A stretch of 64,000 bases of DNA. Source: Anabaena lutea FACHB-196. Its GTDB lineage: Bacteria > Cyanobacteriota > Cyanobacteriia > Cyanobacteriales > Nostocaceae. Numbering within the stretch: the stretch's first letter is position 1; each line of letters starts with the position of its first letter. The stretch covers positions 310,001 to 374,000 of the forward strand of contig NZ_JACJST010000002.1 of assembly GCF_014698305.1 (NCBI RefSeq). Reading direction: 5' to 3'. Under the pieces are notes generated by a model. The model was not told where the DNA came from and did no database searches. It saw only the letters and a program-made list of their open reading frames with translations. This document shows positions 28,371 through 38,000 of the stretch, piece by piece. A program made the translations under genes and the position numbers.

Positions 28371-29639
28371 TTAAGAATGATTAGACAATTCTAACTTTTC
28401 GGGTATTTCAACTAACTCGTACAGCTTATCTTCAAATTTTTGAGTGCATACCGACCAATCAAATTCTAATATGGAGGGTCGAGCTTGCTGAGATAATTGT
28501 GCTTTGAGGTCAGGATTTTCCAGAATTGCAATTATCTTTTCGGCAAAATCTTTGGGGTTGTTGGGTTGAGCCAGAAAGCCGTTGTAACCGGGTATCACCT
28601 GTTCAGCCGTTGAGGGAGCAATAGCAGCAACGACAGGAGTTCCAGAAGCTAAAGCTTCGTTATTTGTAGTGCAGAAGTTTTCGGTGACTGAAGGGTTAAT
28701 AAAAACATCTGCTCTAGCGAACCATCCTAAAAGTTGTGTGCCGTGAGACTCACCCCAAATAGTAACACCAGATTCGTAATTTTGAGCGCGACGACGAATT
28801 TCTGCATCTAAAGGACCGCTACCCACAATAACCAAATGAACATCAGGAATTTTAGCAGCAATTAATGGATATGCATCTAAAAGTTGAGTGACATTTTTTT
28901 CTGCGGTAATGCGTCCCACAAAGAGAATTGTCGGCCGTTTATCCGTGGGAATTGGATCATAAGTGATGTTCCGGGGGTGAAACTTTTCACAATTAATTCC
29001 TTGATAGGGAAGGTATTCACCTGTTTGGCATTTTAGCTTTTGATATTTAGCTAGTTGTTCTCTCGAAGAAAATAAATTGAGATTATAAGACTCACTAAAT
29101 TGCTTAACTAAAAGTGGCACAATGGGACTGACTAAATTGAAGAATACATCTCCTAAGTAATATCTAATATAGGCAACAATATCCGTATGAAAGATGGATA
29201 TAATCGGGGTTTTACTTTTTTTGGCGTATTGAACTCCCACAGGGCGACCATAACCTTGTAAGAAAAATGAGTACAACCCTCTCATCTGCGCTGCTTCTTC
29301 AACTACGATGATATCAGGTTGAAATTTTTCTAGTAATTGAGTATCATTCCAATGGCGATAATGCAAGGGTTGGGGTAGAGATTTGTAGAAAATAAGTGGT
29401 TTTGTGGGGAAAGCAAATGATGAAAAGTTGGGGAAAGATTGTAGTTCATCTAATCCCGGCATGGGGCGATTACCAACGGCTTTAGGATATAGATTATTAA
29501 TTTCTGGGTGAATAAGAAAAACTTCATGTCCTTGCTCAAGCAACCAACGAACACGCTGATGTACTGCAACTGAAACTCCTGTTAAAAACGGAGCAAATAA
29601 GCCTGTGAATAATGCTATGCGAAGAGGTTGCTTTTTCAT
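28371..29639 (-). CDS. hglT: Family 4 glycosyltransferase, probable HglT
   Basis: GT-B glycosyltransferase of 422 residues. The N-terminal domain begins LRIALFTGLFAPFLTGVSVAV. The C-terminal donor domain has RPTILFVGRITAEKNVTQLLDA, LVIVGSGPL and VFINPSVTENFCTTNNEALASGTPVVA, the EX7E nucleotide-sugar motif. In Anabaena, HglT adds glucose to the long-chain alcohol of heterocyst glycolipids and lies at the end of the equivalent operon. The position here, last gene of the hgdB-hgdC operon, supports that name. The start is ATG 29639 rather than TTG 29645. Confidence 0.72.
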   Translation of the reverse strand: MKKQPLRIALFTGLFAPFLTGVSVAVHQRVRWLLEQGHEVFLIHPEINNLYPKAVGNRPMPGLDELQSFPNFSSFAFPTKPLIFYKSLPQPLHYRHWNDTQLLEKFQPDIIVVEEAAQMRGLYSFFLQGYGRPVGVQYAKKSKTPIISIFHTDIVAYIRYYLGDVFFNLVSPIVPLLVKQFSESYNLNLFSSREQLAKYQKLKCQTGEYLPYQGINCEKFHPRNITYDPIPTDKRPTILFVGRITAEKNVTQLLDAYPLIAAKIPDVHLVIVGSGPLDAEIRRRAQNYESGVTIWGESHGTQLLGWFARADVFINPSVTENFCTTNNEALASGTPVVAAIAPSTAEQVIPGYNGFLAQPNNPKDFAEKIIAILENPDLKAQLSQQARPSILEFDWSVCTQKFEDKLYELVEIPEKLELSNHS

Positions 29640-29708
29640 AATCAAAGGAAATAGTTCATAAAAATGTTGGCTTTTGTATTTTTTAGTTAACCAAATACCA
29701 GCATGAGA

Positions 29709-30968
29709 TTACAGAGAATGTTTGCCATCAATTGGTTGATCTAACCATTCATAAGGATGATATTCAACTAAGCGAATATTCCATGGCCCTTGAATTTTAT
29801 AAGTAAGTCCGCGCCATGTAACTGTTGACATCCACAGAGAAGATAGCATTGCTAATCCATAAATCCACTGTGTTAGAGGAATAGCAATTAACATTTTTAT
29901 GATTGTAGTCAGTGACACTTTAGCAATTACTTGACCTTGAGAGCGAATTACTTCTTGTACTCCTAATTCCATCACCAGCATCAATAAGAGTAATCCAATT
30001 GTGTAGATGCTATAGGATTTTAATAAGAAGACTGCTCCTTCCCATTCTGTTGCTAACAACAATCCTAGAGCTAATATGATTGTTACAGTCGGGAATAGAA
30101 TACTAGAAACAGCATCACTTACTAAAGCCAACCAATTTGGGTGATAAAGTCGGGAGCAAAGTATTAAGCGTTTGAGAGATGCAAATAAAGTAACTAAATC
30201 GCATTCTTCTCGATTAACCATTAATAAAGAAGGGACGAATTTTATTTTTAAACCGTGTTTTTTGATGACTTTATGTAGCAGCATATCATCACCAAAAGCT
30301 TCTCCCCACTTCTCAAGTAATTCTGTTTGGTGTAGCACTTCTGTTTTAATTGCTAAACTCCCACCCCAAGGAACTTGAAACAGGAACATTTGGACGACGG
30401 TCGAGACATTGCCGGCATAGCGTACCAACGACCCCCAATACTTACCTGTGGGTACATACCAACGGTTTCCTGTTGTTAATCCCACTTTGTCATTGGTGAG
30501 AGGACTAACTAATTCTCGTAACCAATTAGGATGAACAATTGTATCTGCATCTACTAAAGCAAGTACTTTGTAAGAATCATCTAAATCTGAAACAGCTTGC
30601 ACTAAAGAACTGCATTTGAGACTACAATTATGGCGGACGGTTCTTAAAGTGCTAATTTGGACATTAGTTGCACCGATTTCTGCGATCGCTTCTTTGGCAA
30701 TTTTAAAAGCTGGATCTTCTGGACTGTCAATGATCAGCTTTAAATCGTACTGTGGGTAATTTTGTTTTAAGAGCGATCGCACACAGTTAGGTAAAAACGG
30801 ATCAGCACCTCGTAAACAAAGAATTACTGCCGTTTTTGGTAATTGGTCATCCGATAATACAGGTTGTTTATATGAGCGCAAATACCATAAAAATAGCAGC
30901 GTTAAACATACCTGAATAACTAGCCAACTTATCAAAGACTTAGACAGAAATGTCATTACATCTTGCAT
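29709..30968 (-). CDS. Membrane glycosyltransferase, family 2
   Basis: A 419-residue GT-A enzyme anchored by an N-terminal helix and about four C-terminal helices. Motifs are AVILCLRGADPFLPNCVRSLLKQNYPQYDLKLIID, LALVDADTIVHPNWL (DxD) and GEAFGDDMLLHKVI; the layout resembles ceramide glucosyltransferase-like proteins. It is in the minus-strand operon between the DUF2141 gene and hglT, so it may modify or elongate the glycolipid headgroup or act in envelope polysaccharide synthesis. The acceptor is unknown. Confidence 0.78.
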   Translation of the reverse strand: MQDVMTFLSKSLISWLVIQVCLTLLFLWYLRSYKQPVLSDDQLPKTAVILCLRGADPFLPNCVRSLLKQNYPQYDLKLIIDSPEDPAFKIAKEAIAEIGATNVQISTLRTVRHNCSLKCSSLVQAVSDLDDSYKVLALVDADTIVHPNWLRELVSPLTNDKVGLTTGNRWYVPTGKYWGSLVRYAGNVSTVVQMFLFQVPWGGSLAIKTEVLHQTELLEKWGEAFGDDMLLHKVIKKHGLKIKFVPSLLMVNREECDLVTLFASLKRLILCSRLYHPNWLALVSDAVSSILFPTVTIILALGLLLATEWEGAVFLLKSYSIYTIGLLLLMLVMELGVQEVIRSQGQVIAKVSLTTIIKMLIAIPLTQWIYGLAMLSSLWMSTVTWRGLTYKIQGPWNIRLVEYHPYEWLDQPIDGKHSL

Positions 30969-31069
30969 GAAATCTATAGTCTCCGGCAGAATTAGGGTAG
31001 ATGGGGAGATGAAGAGATAAGGAGATGGGGAGAATTACCTGTTCCCCATTCCCTTTTCCTAGTCACTGA

Positions 31070-31537
31070 TTAGGGATCGAGAGAATATTTAAGTGAGATA
31101 TTAATAGTGGTATTTTTTGTCATTTTAAAACTTGAATTGCGGAACTTTGGTGTACCAGTTTGAACAGAAACAGTTGGATTTTTAGAAATTCCAAAACCTT
31201 CTTTAGGAATCCCAAAAAAGTCCTTATTTAGTTTGCGATCACCATTTTGATCATCAACAACTGCAACAGCATAAGTTCCAGGTTTTAAACCAGAAAATAC
31301 TTTCTTTACAGAAGTACCATTAATCTTAGTGCAGCCATTTTGAACTTCACTAGAATTACTCATGGGAAATCCTTTCTCAGAATCATAAACTCTGAAGCAG
31401 ATTTCACCTGTTTTGTGACGTACCCCATTGACTATTACAGTCAGTGTGGTGTTTGGTTCTGCATGAACTGTTTTAGCGCAACTTAGGCTTAATAAAGTTG
31501 CCAGAAACAGATAATGAAGTTGAGAAATTTTCAACAT
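31070..31537 (-). CDS. DUF2141 secreted protein
   Basis: A 155-residue protein with a signal peptide ending around KTVHA and a DUF2141 domain: GEICFRVYDSEKGFP, GLKPGTYAVAVVDDQNGDRKLNKDFFGIPKEGFGISKNP. Members are small periplasmic beta-sandwich proteins of unknown function, often beside glycosyltransferase or carotenoid genes. Its start overlaps the end of the upstream glycosyltransferase by 65 bases, so the two are likely coupled. Confidence 0.78.
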   Translation of the reverse strand: MLKISQLHYLFLATLLSLSCAKTVHAEPNTTLTVIVNGVRHKTGEICFRVYDSEKGFPMSNSSEVQNGCTKINGTSVKKVFSGLKPGTYAVAVVDDQNGDRKLNKDFFGIPKEGFGISKNPTVSVQTGTPKFRNSSFKMTKNTTINISLKYSLDP

Positions 31538-32534
31538 ATGAATTGATGCCAGAGTAATCGGTTAAAATTGTAGATTTGGTTTTTTTGAACTTAGTTGACA
31601 GCAGTATTTTGGCAGCTATCAACAAATCTTTAATTAATAAAGATTCTGTGCCAGATAGCTTTTTAACTATACTAAAGTAACAAAATACTTGCTCAAAAAA
31701 ACTCAAAGAACTTTGACTAATAGAAAGTATATATTCCCGCAAAATTCGCCAATGAGGAAATAAAATTTTGCCCTTATTCTTTGAGTCGAACCAGACTGAA
31801 TACTCATAAAAATCTGGTAACATATCTAATGAGTATTGAGGATTTTCGTGAGTAAATGCCAAATAATTTGGGAAAAACATACTCAGAGATTGCTGAGAAT
31901 GACTCCTCGCAAAAAATAAGTATTCAGGGATTTCATAAAACTGCCCGACCATACCCAGTCTTAATAATAAAATCCCATCTGCATTACCGTGACCACCCAT
32001 AGGAGGAATTTTTTTCAAAGCACTTTGACGAATTACACCATACATTTGATAACACAAATGTTTGGTTAGTAGTTCATGAAACCTCAAATGTGGTTTTGCT
32101 GAATCAGTGAGGAGTTTAATGCCGTAGTTTTGCAGAAATTCACCCTGTTCATCAATAAAAGATGTGTGAGAATGGCACAAGATATAATTGGGATTTTCTT
32201 CAAGTACCTGAATACATTTACTGAGAAAATCAGGAGCGTGTAAATCGTCGTAAGCTGCCCATTTAAAGTATTCACTATTGGACAATTCAAAAACGCGATT
32301 GAAGTTACAAGCACAACCAATATTATTCGCATTTCGATAGTAACGAATACGTTTATCTTGTGCAGCGTAGGTTCTACAAATTTCTTCAGTATTATCTGTA
32401 GATGCGTTATCTGAGATGATTAACTCAAAATCGCCAAAAGTCTGGTTTAACAAAGAATCTAGAGATTCTTGTAGAAATTTATCGCCATTATATACAGGTA
32501 ATCCAATGCTTACTTGTGGCTGATATTTGTACAT
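31473..32534 (-). CDS. Glycosyltransferase, family 2
   Basis: Soluble GT-A glycosyltransferase of about 353 residues. It shows VSIGLPVYNGDKFLQESLDSLLNQTFGDFELIISDNAS at the N-terminus, then NIGCACNFNRVFE and FKWAAYDD (DD metal-binding motif, about residue 95). No membrane helices are evident. It is the fourth gene of the hgdB operon, between the epimerase and DUF2141 genes. The acceptor is unknown. I start at ATG 32534; TTG 32540 is also in frame. Confidence 0.8.
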   Translation of the reverse strand: MYKYQPQVSIGLPVYNGDKFLQESLDSLLNQTFGDFELIISDNASTDNTEEICRTYAAQDKRIRYYRNANNIGCACNFNRVFELSNSEYFKWAAYDDLHAPDFLSKCIQVLEENPNYILCHSHTSFIDEQGEFLQNYGIKLLTDSAKPHLRFHELLTKHLCYQMYGVIRQSALKKIPPMGGHGNADGILLLRLGMVGQFYEIPEYLFFARSHSQQSLSMFFPNYLAFTHENPQYSLDMLPDFYEYSVWFDSKNKGKILFPHWRILREYILSISQSSLSFFEQVFCYFSIVKKLSGTESLLIKDLLIAAKILLSTKFKKTKSTILTDYSGINSYVENFSTSLSVSGNFIKPKLR

Positions 32535-32557
32535 ATGCAATTACCCAATAAATTAAC

Positions 32558-33562
32558 CTATTTCATCAATTTTTGGAGGTCAGTTTTTTGCAACCACTGA
32601 TGAGTACGCTTCATTCCTTCTTCGAGGTCAACTTTGGGTTTATAATTTAAGATATTTGTAGCTTTAGCAATAGAATAAGCATAAGGACGACTCATAAAAT
32701 CGACAGATTCAGGAAGAATATCCGCCTTTTTACGAAATAGCTTTTGTCCTTGATGACGGACGCGGAGAAATAATTTCATTTCTTCTTTAGGAAGAGACAT
32801 AGGTGCTGGTAAACCTTCCATGGCAGCTAAGTGAATAAAATATTCTTTCCACGAAGTTTCTTCACCATCTGTAATATTAAAAATTTCGCCGTAGGTTTCT
32901 TTTTCTATAGCTAAAAAGACGGCATCAATTAAGTTATCAACATACAAATGATTCATCACACCTTGACCATCATTTGCATAGGCAAATAATTTTTGTCGCA
33001 TCATCATTACTGGCCGTACTATCCAAGGCATACTACCTGGGCCATAAACATCTCCAGCACGGATAATAATGACACCGAATTCTGATGGAGAATTCAGTTG
33101 TAAAAGTTCTGCTTCTGCTTCAATTTTTGTCTGGCAATAGGGATTATTTTCACTAGAAAGTGTGCCTATTTCTGTGACATTGTTAGCATAATTGAAGCCA
33201 TAAACTAGAACAGTAGAAAGATGTACAAAGGTTTTCACACCAGCTTGCTTTGCGGCTTTGGCTATATTCAAAGTACCACTAACATTTATTTCTCGAAAAT
33301 GTTTGAGTTCTCCAGCTTCTTCAGCAAGTTGATTGGTATGTAAAACAATGTCTACTCCTTGACAAGCTTTCTGAGCTATTTTTGCATCGGTGATACTACC
33401 AACAATAATCTCAACTCCCAAATTTTGGAGGTTCTTATCCTGCTCCGAAGAACTTTGTAATCCTCTGACTTTCATCCCTTGAGCTAGAGCTAACTCGGCT
33501 GCACGCAAGCCGATAAATTCGTCAGTTCCGGTGATGAGAATAGTTTTGTTGTTGAAGTTCAT
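32558..33562 (-). CDS. NAD-dependent epimerase/dehydratase (extended SDR)
   Basis: Extended SDR of 334 residues. A slightly altered nucleotide motif (ILITGTDEFIGLRAAELALAQG) is followed by STVLVYG, YCQTKIEAE (Tyr-x3-Lys) and RAGDVYGPGSMPW. It resembles 3-beta-hydroxysteroid dehydrogenase or sugar epimerase relatives. In the Anabaena heterocyst glycolipid region a similar gene lies beside the hgdBC exporter pair. Here it is 58 bases downstream of hgdC, so a role in glycolipid or sugar modification is inferred, not shown. Confidence 0.8.
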   Translation of the reverse strand: MNFNNKTILITGTDEFIGLRAAELALAQGMKVRGLQSSSEQDKNLQNLGVEIIVGSITDAKIAQKACQGVDIVLHTNQLAEEAGELKHFREINVSGTLNIAKAAKQAGVKTFVHLSTVLVYGFNYANNVTEIGTLSSENNPYCQTKIEAEAELLQLNSPSEFGVIIIRAGDVYGPGSMPWIVRPVMMMRQKLFAYANDGQGVMNHLYVDNLIDAVFLAIEKETYGEIFNITDGEETSWKEYFIHLAAMEGLPAPMSLPKEEMKLFLRVRHQGQKLFRKKADILPESVDFMSRPYAYSIAKATNILNYKPKVDLEEGMKRTHQWLQKTDLQKLMK

Positions 33563-33620
33563 AGTGAATTATGGAAAGGTAAATATGTTGACTGAAATTG
33601 CGGAATTTAATCTAGATTAA

Positions 33621-34799
33621 CTAGAAAATATCAGCAGGATCTGCGGAGCGAAGTTTATTAATAGCTAAGGCTCCAGAAGTGATGCAAATCAAAACTATAG
33701 ATGTTAAGACAATCAATGCATTGTTAAGGGTCATGACGATGGGTAAATTAGTAGATTTCATAGCAAAATCATATAAAGCTACAGAAACGATAAACCCTGG
33801 TATATAAGCTAAGATTGCCAAAATTAACGCCTGTTGAAAAACCACATTCAGTAAATAACCATTTGCATAACCAATAGCTTTTAAAGTTGCATAGGCAATA
33901 AATTGAGTGGCAATATTGCTGTAAAGAATTTGATAAACGATAACTACACCAACAACAGAAGCCATTGTGAGCATTAAGTTAAGTATGAAACCAATAGGAG
34001 TTCTTACAGCCCAATATTTTTTTTCAAAGTCAATAAAGCCTTGACGAGTAAAAATCTGAACATCATTAGGTAGACTTGCTTGTAAATTTTTCAAAACCTG
34101 ATTTGTGTTCACCCCAGGTTTAAGTTTGATAATACCCACATCTATCTTTTCTACAGGACGAGAATTAGGATTTATTCTTAAGAAAGTTGAGTCACTAACA
34201 ATTAAATTTCCATCTACACCAAAGGAAGGACCCAAACTAAATAAACCCCCTACTCTTACCCGATAACCTTTTACAGCATCAAAAGGAAAGATTTCAATTG
34301 TTTGATCAGTATCTCCCCGCTCAAATTTTTCAGCGATTGGACCGAATTCTGGTCGGGAATCTCTGTCAAAAAACATGATGTCAGGAATTTTTAGTTTATC
34401 TAAATTCTGCTCTAATTCGGGAATATTCATGACTGGTTTTCCTGGATCAAAACCAATTACATATATTGAATATTTTTCACCCGTAGCAGGATTTTTTAAT
34501 TTAGCAAATTGTAAATACATGGGACTAACAGACTCAACACCATCAAAGCCTAATGTTTGGTATAAACGAGTCCGAGAAAAGCTTTGATTAGAAGTCAAGG
34601 ATTTATATTGAGAACTGACTAAAAATAAATCCCCCTTGAGATTTTGGTGAACTGCGGTAGCACTAGAATAAAGTGCATCTTGGAAACCAAGTTGAATAAA
34701 CATCAGCAGCACAATAAATGCAATCCCAGCTACAGCTACCACAAAACGCACTTTTTGCTGGGCAAGCTGTAGCCATGCTAAAGGAATTTTGATATTCAT
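33621..34799 (-). CDS. hgdC: DevC/HgdC-type ABC exporter permease
   Basis: A 392-residue MacB/FtsX-like permease of the cyanobacterial DevC family. One N-terminal helix (VRFVVAVAGIAFIVLLMFIQLGFQ) is followed by a periplasmic domain of about 240 residues and three C-terminal helices. Conserved features are LAWLQLAQQKVRF at the start and AYATLKAIGYANGYL near the end. With the HlyD-like protein upstream it would form a glycolipid exporter of the DevBCA type; the gene pair matches hgdB-hgdC of Anabaena in kind and position. No DevA-type ATPase is encoded in this window. Confidence 0.8.
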   Translation of the reverse strand: MNIKIPLAWLQLAQQKVRFVVAVAGIAFIVLLMFIQLGFQDALYSSATAVHQNLKGDLFLVSSQYKSLTSNQSFSRTRLYQTLGFDGVESVSPMYLQFAKLKNPATGEKYSIYVIGFDPGKPVMNIPELEQNLDKLKIPDIMFFDRDSRPEFGPIAEKFERGDTDQTIEIFPFDAVKGYRVRVGGLFSLGPSFGVDGNLIVSDSTFLRINPNSRPVEKIDVGIIKLKPGVNTNQVLKNLQASLPNDVQIFTRQGFIDFEKKYWAVRTPIGFILNLMLTMASVVGVVIVYQILYSNIATQFIAYATLKAIGYANGYLLNVVFQQALILAILAYIPGFIVSVALYDFAMKSTNLPIVMTLNNALIVLTSIVLICITSGALAINKLRSADPADIF

Positions 34800-34857
34800 A
34801 TATTTTGTTATTTGTTATTTGTCAGTTGTCAGTTGATCGACAATCAATGACTAGTGA

Positions 34858-36066
34858 CTAAATGTGAATAGAAACATCCACCTGCAAATGGGTTAATCGA
34901 GCTACTTTTTGATTATCAGCAGAATTTTCAATGGCTATTTTTACCTCAATTATGCGTCGATCAGTATCTGAATTGGGGTTAATACTAAAAATGCTTTGTT
35001 TCTCAACTTGCCAACCAATTTCTTTCACAGTTCCCTGTAATTGCTCAGGAAATGCAGCACTGGTGATAGTAGCTTTTTGACCAACACGTACTTTTTGAAT
35101 ATCGGTTTGATAAACTTCAGCAACCACATTCATTTCTGATGTATTACCAAGTTCAGCGAAACCAGAATTAGCAATTACTTCACCATTTTTGGCATGAATT
35201 TTCAAAATTCTGGCATCTATGGGAGATTTGATATAAGTTAAATCGTGATCGGCTTTGGCTTGTTGAATAGCAGTTTCAGCACTTTTGACTTCACTTTCTG
35301 CTAATTGAACATCGACGTTACGTACTTCGCTAATGCTGTTGAGTTTCGCTTTTGCTTCTTTTATTTGATCTTTCAGGGTATTTTGAGTACGCACAAGAGA
35401 GGCTTTAGCTTCTATTAATTGTTCTTGAGTAGTTTTAAGTTGCAAAGCTTTAGTATCAGTTATGGAAGCAGAAATTGCCCCGTCTTTGTATAATTGCTGA
35501 TAGCGATCGCTCTCTTTTTGAGCATTATCTACTTCGGCTTGGATGCGGTTAATTGTTGCAATTTGAGATGCGATATCACCTGTTAATTGGGAATTCAAAC
35601 GAGTAATTGTTGCTTTTTGAGCGTTGATGTCTCCAGGTTTAGCCCCAGCTTTTACTTGTGCTAATTTAGATTTAGCAACTAATAATTTATCAAAGGCTTG
35701 CTTAATAGCTGCTTTAGAACGAGCATAATCTTCTAAATAAGCCAATACTTGCCCCGTTTTTACCTCGTCTCCTTCAGTTACCAACAGTTTTTCTACACGC
35801 ACACCATTGATGGAATTAGGAGCAGATAAATAAGTAATTTTGCCTTGTGGTTGCAATCGTCCCAAAGCAGTTACAGAAACTTTTATAGGAGTTGGGTTGA
35901 GGGGATTAACTGGAGAAGATTGAACCTGATTCTCAGGGTTTAGCTTCAACTGAGAAAAACTGTAGAAAGATATAAAACCAGTAGCTAAAGTAATAGAAGC
36001 TGCCAAAATTATTTTCCACTTAATTGCAGCTTTTTTCAATAACTGGCGCTCTTTGTTTACTGCCAT
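34858..36066 (-). CDS. hgdB: DevB/HgdB-type membrane fusion protein
   Basis: HlyD-family periplasmic adaptor of 402 residues. A single N-terminal membrane helix (WKIILAASITLATGFISFYSF) is followed by a lipoyl half (LLVTEGDEVKTGQVLAYLEDY), a long coiled coil (about 115-255), the second lipoyl half (IDARILKIHAKNGEVI) and a beta-barrel. It bridges the inner-membrane permease to an outer-membrane TolC-like channel. It is the first gene of the seven-gene minus-strand operon. The 58-base gap to hgdC indicates cotranscription. Confidence 0.82.
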   Translation of the reverse strand: MAVNKERQLLKKAAIKWKIILAASITLATGFISFYSFSQLKLNPENQVQSSPVNPLNPTPIKVSVTALGRLQPQGKITYLSAPNSINGVRVEKLLVTEGDEVKTGQVLAYLEDYARSKAAIKQAFDKLLVAKSKLAQVKAGAKPGDINAQKATITRLNSQLTGDIASQIATINRIQAEVDNAQKESDRYQQLYKDGAISASITDTKALQLKTTQEQLIEAKASLVRTQNTLKDQIKEAKAKLNSISEVRNVDVQLAESEVKSAETAIQQAKADHDLTYIKSPIDARILKIHAKNGEVIANSGFAELGNTSEMNVVAEVYQTDIQKVRVGQKATITSAAFPEQLQGTVKEIGWQVEKQSIFSINPNSDTDRRIIEVKIAIENSADNQKVARLTHLQVDVSIHI

Positions 36067-36386
36067 ATTTTTATTCCAAGTATTTTCTGCTCAGGGATAG
36101 TTGTAATAGTTATATCCGCAGATTATCTAAAATAACTTATCCCCCATATTTGTAGTTTTAGTCAGTGGATATAGCGTTTAATAGTTGGCTGATGAACAAG
36201 TTGAAAGATAAAGTTATCTGCGTCCATCTGCGGTTAATTCTTTCTTGCTGTATCTCATGAATGTGGGAAATGCTATCAGCTTAATTAGGATTTGTAGCCG
36301 ATATAGATAAAAAGATGAACCACCAAATCAACAGTGATATTACTTCCAAGTATCCTCAGTTTTATGCTTAATGGGCATTTGGTAAA

Positions 36387-36400
36387 GTAGCGTAAAATAC
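36387..36400. promoter_or_regulatory. Putative NtcA-binding site
   Basis: GTAGCGTAAAATAC matches the NtcA consensus GTA-N8-TAC exactly. It is about 320 bases upstream of hgdB and 1.6 kb upstream of hglE. No well-placed -10 hexamer is obvious 22 bases to either side, so activity is uncertain. Confidence 0.4.
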
Positions 36401-37234
36401 CATAGTGCCAAATAAAATTCTCATCTCAAGATGTAACGAAGCGGTGATTGTACTGAACTATCAAAACTTGATTAACTTATATTTAAGTCTGCCAAAATAA
36501 TTCCTATTTGTCAACAAAATTAATCAGGTACTTTTCTCTAGCAAGAACAACAATAGTTGAGATGAACAACATAGATGAAACTAGATCTTTTCTATTCATC
36601 ATGATCTTATAAACTCATAAATTAGCTATTAAATCTGTATTTTGCTTATCAAATAGTCATTATCGGCTGGTAAATGTGCAGATTTCATCACAAGTCATGC
36701 TGAAGATGTTTAGCTAACAACATCCTGTAAATTAATATTTGCTTTATAAATAACTATTTTGTTGGGGAAGCCAAGTTATCTTATAAATTCATAAAAAAAG
36801 GAGATGGAATTATGATGCTTTTCTGAAAAAAATACCTTTATGTTCAAGGAATATATATGTGTATTTATTGATTTGTGACTTAGTAGACAACAGAGGTATA
36901 AAGCTTGCTCCATCAAGACAAACTTGTCGTTCAACCCGTAATTACTTGAACTAGTGATTAGTTGATTTTAGTTAAAGATTATACCTTTTTATTCATTTTA
37001 TTTGCAAAAGCAATATGAGTGACAAAGTATTTCTTTCTAAACTGACTTTAAATGAACTATTCAATTTCTCTAAGCTGTGCTAGTCTTTGTATTAATTCAA
37101 GGCGTAAAAGCTGCATAATAGTCAGGTAATTAATTGAAATAAAAAAGGAAAAAGAAAAAATACTATAACCTAGCCTGGTTATTAGAGGATATAAAAAGTT
37201 TAAGTATTTTTCAGGTTGCATGAATTCAGATTAA

Positions 37235-37528
37235 AGGTGTTGCCCTTTCTGTAACAAGTTTGGCAGCTTTTATTGGTCGAATAGCATAAAATATATTAAC
37301 CTAGATGGTGAAAATAGCTATGGTATTTATCAAAATACAGCACATAGGATTAATACTAATAGCCTTTCTGTAGCCAAGCTAGATTATCTCAATGGTGCGA
37401 GAAAAAAACACATTGCTATTTTCATCACGACTCCTCAGTTTTTCTGGTTCCAGAGGGATAAAATCGCCGAAATCTTTACTATTAATCTGGGATGCAATTC
37501 ACCAATTTATTACCTAAAGCACACCTAG
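37235..37528 (+). pseudogene. Start-less open frame, possible gene remnant
   Basis: A 97-codon stretch without stops and without a start codon near its beginning. It encodes sequence with protein-like composition (for example NSIKYINLDGENSYGIYQN and KKHIAIFITTPQFFWFQRDK). I recognise no family. It may be a fragment of a lost gene or chance. Confidence 0.25.
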
Positions 37529-38000
37529 AATATTTTACCAGTTGCCACAATATCAAGAATTGTTTGTGTAGAGGTTAGTAAATATTACGGTTAACTTGTG
37601 TTTCTAATATACCGTAATTTTCATTCATAACGTCTCTGAGAAAAGCACAAAAGGGAAGAGAAACTTGCATAGTATTTTTTTAGGACTACAGTGTTCCCAA
37701 ATTGCCTCAAAGCACAAAAAATGCCAATTATTTAGATATGGAGCTAAGGCAGTATTTACCGTGTGGTGTTGATTGAAAAAACCTTATTCCTTACGCAGAT
37801 AGGATAGCTAACTGCTGGTAAGAAGAGATAGCTTTATTATTTGTCAGCAATAGAAATTACTGTTGCTAAACAATCCACAGTACTCAAAATTAGTCTATGC
37901 CATGATATCTGCTTCTTCAATTAATACTGCCTTGTCGGAGTTAGAAGCTCAGATTAACAGTTGTGAAAAGGATTTGATTAGGTTTATAGAGGAAAAACAA

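Larger units (their letters stand above)
36067..38000. promoter_or_regulatory. Long divergent control region between hgdB and hglE
   Basis: About 1.9 kb with no convincing intact gene, flanked by the two divergent heterocyst glycolipid operons; both promoters must lie here. It holds an NtcA-type site (36387-36400), an inverted copy of a dispersed repeat (about 36213-36267), and a 97-codon start-less open frame (37235-37528). The size is large for this genome and suggests long untranslated leaders or unrecognised RNA. Confidence 0.6.

Noticed and set aside
37323-37338. GTATTTATCAAAATAC as an NtcA site
   Set aside because: The half-sites are ten bases apart instead of eight; kept only as a palindrome of unknown role.
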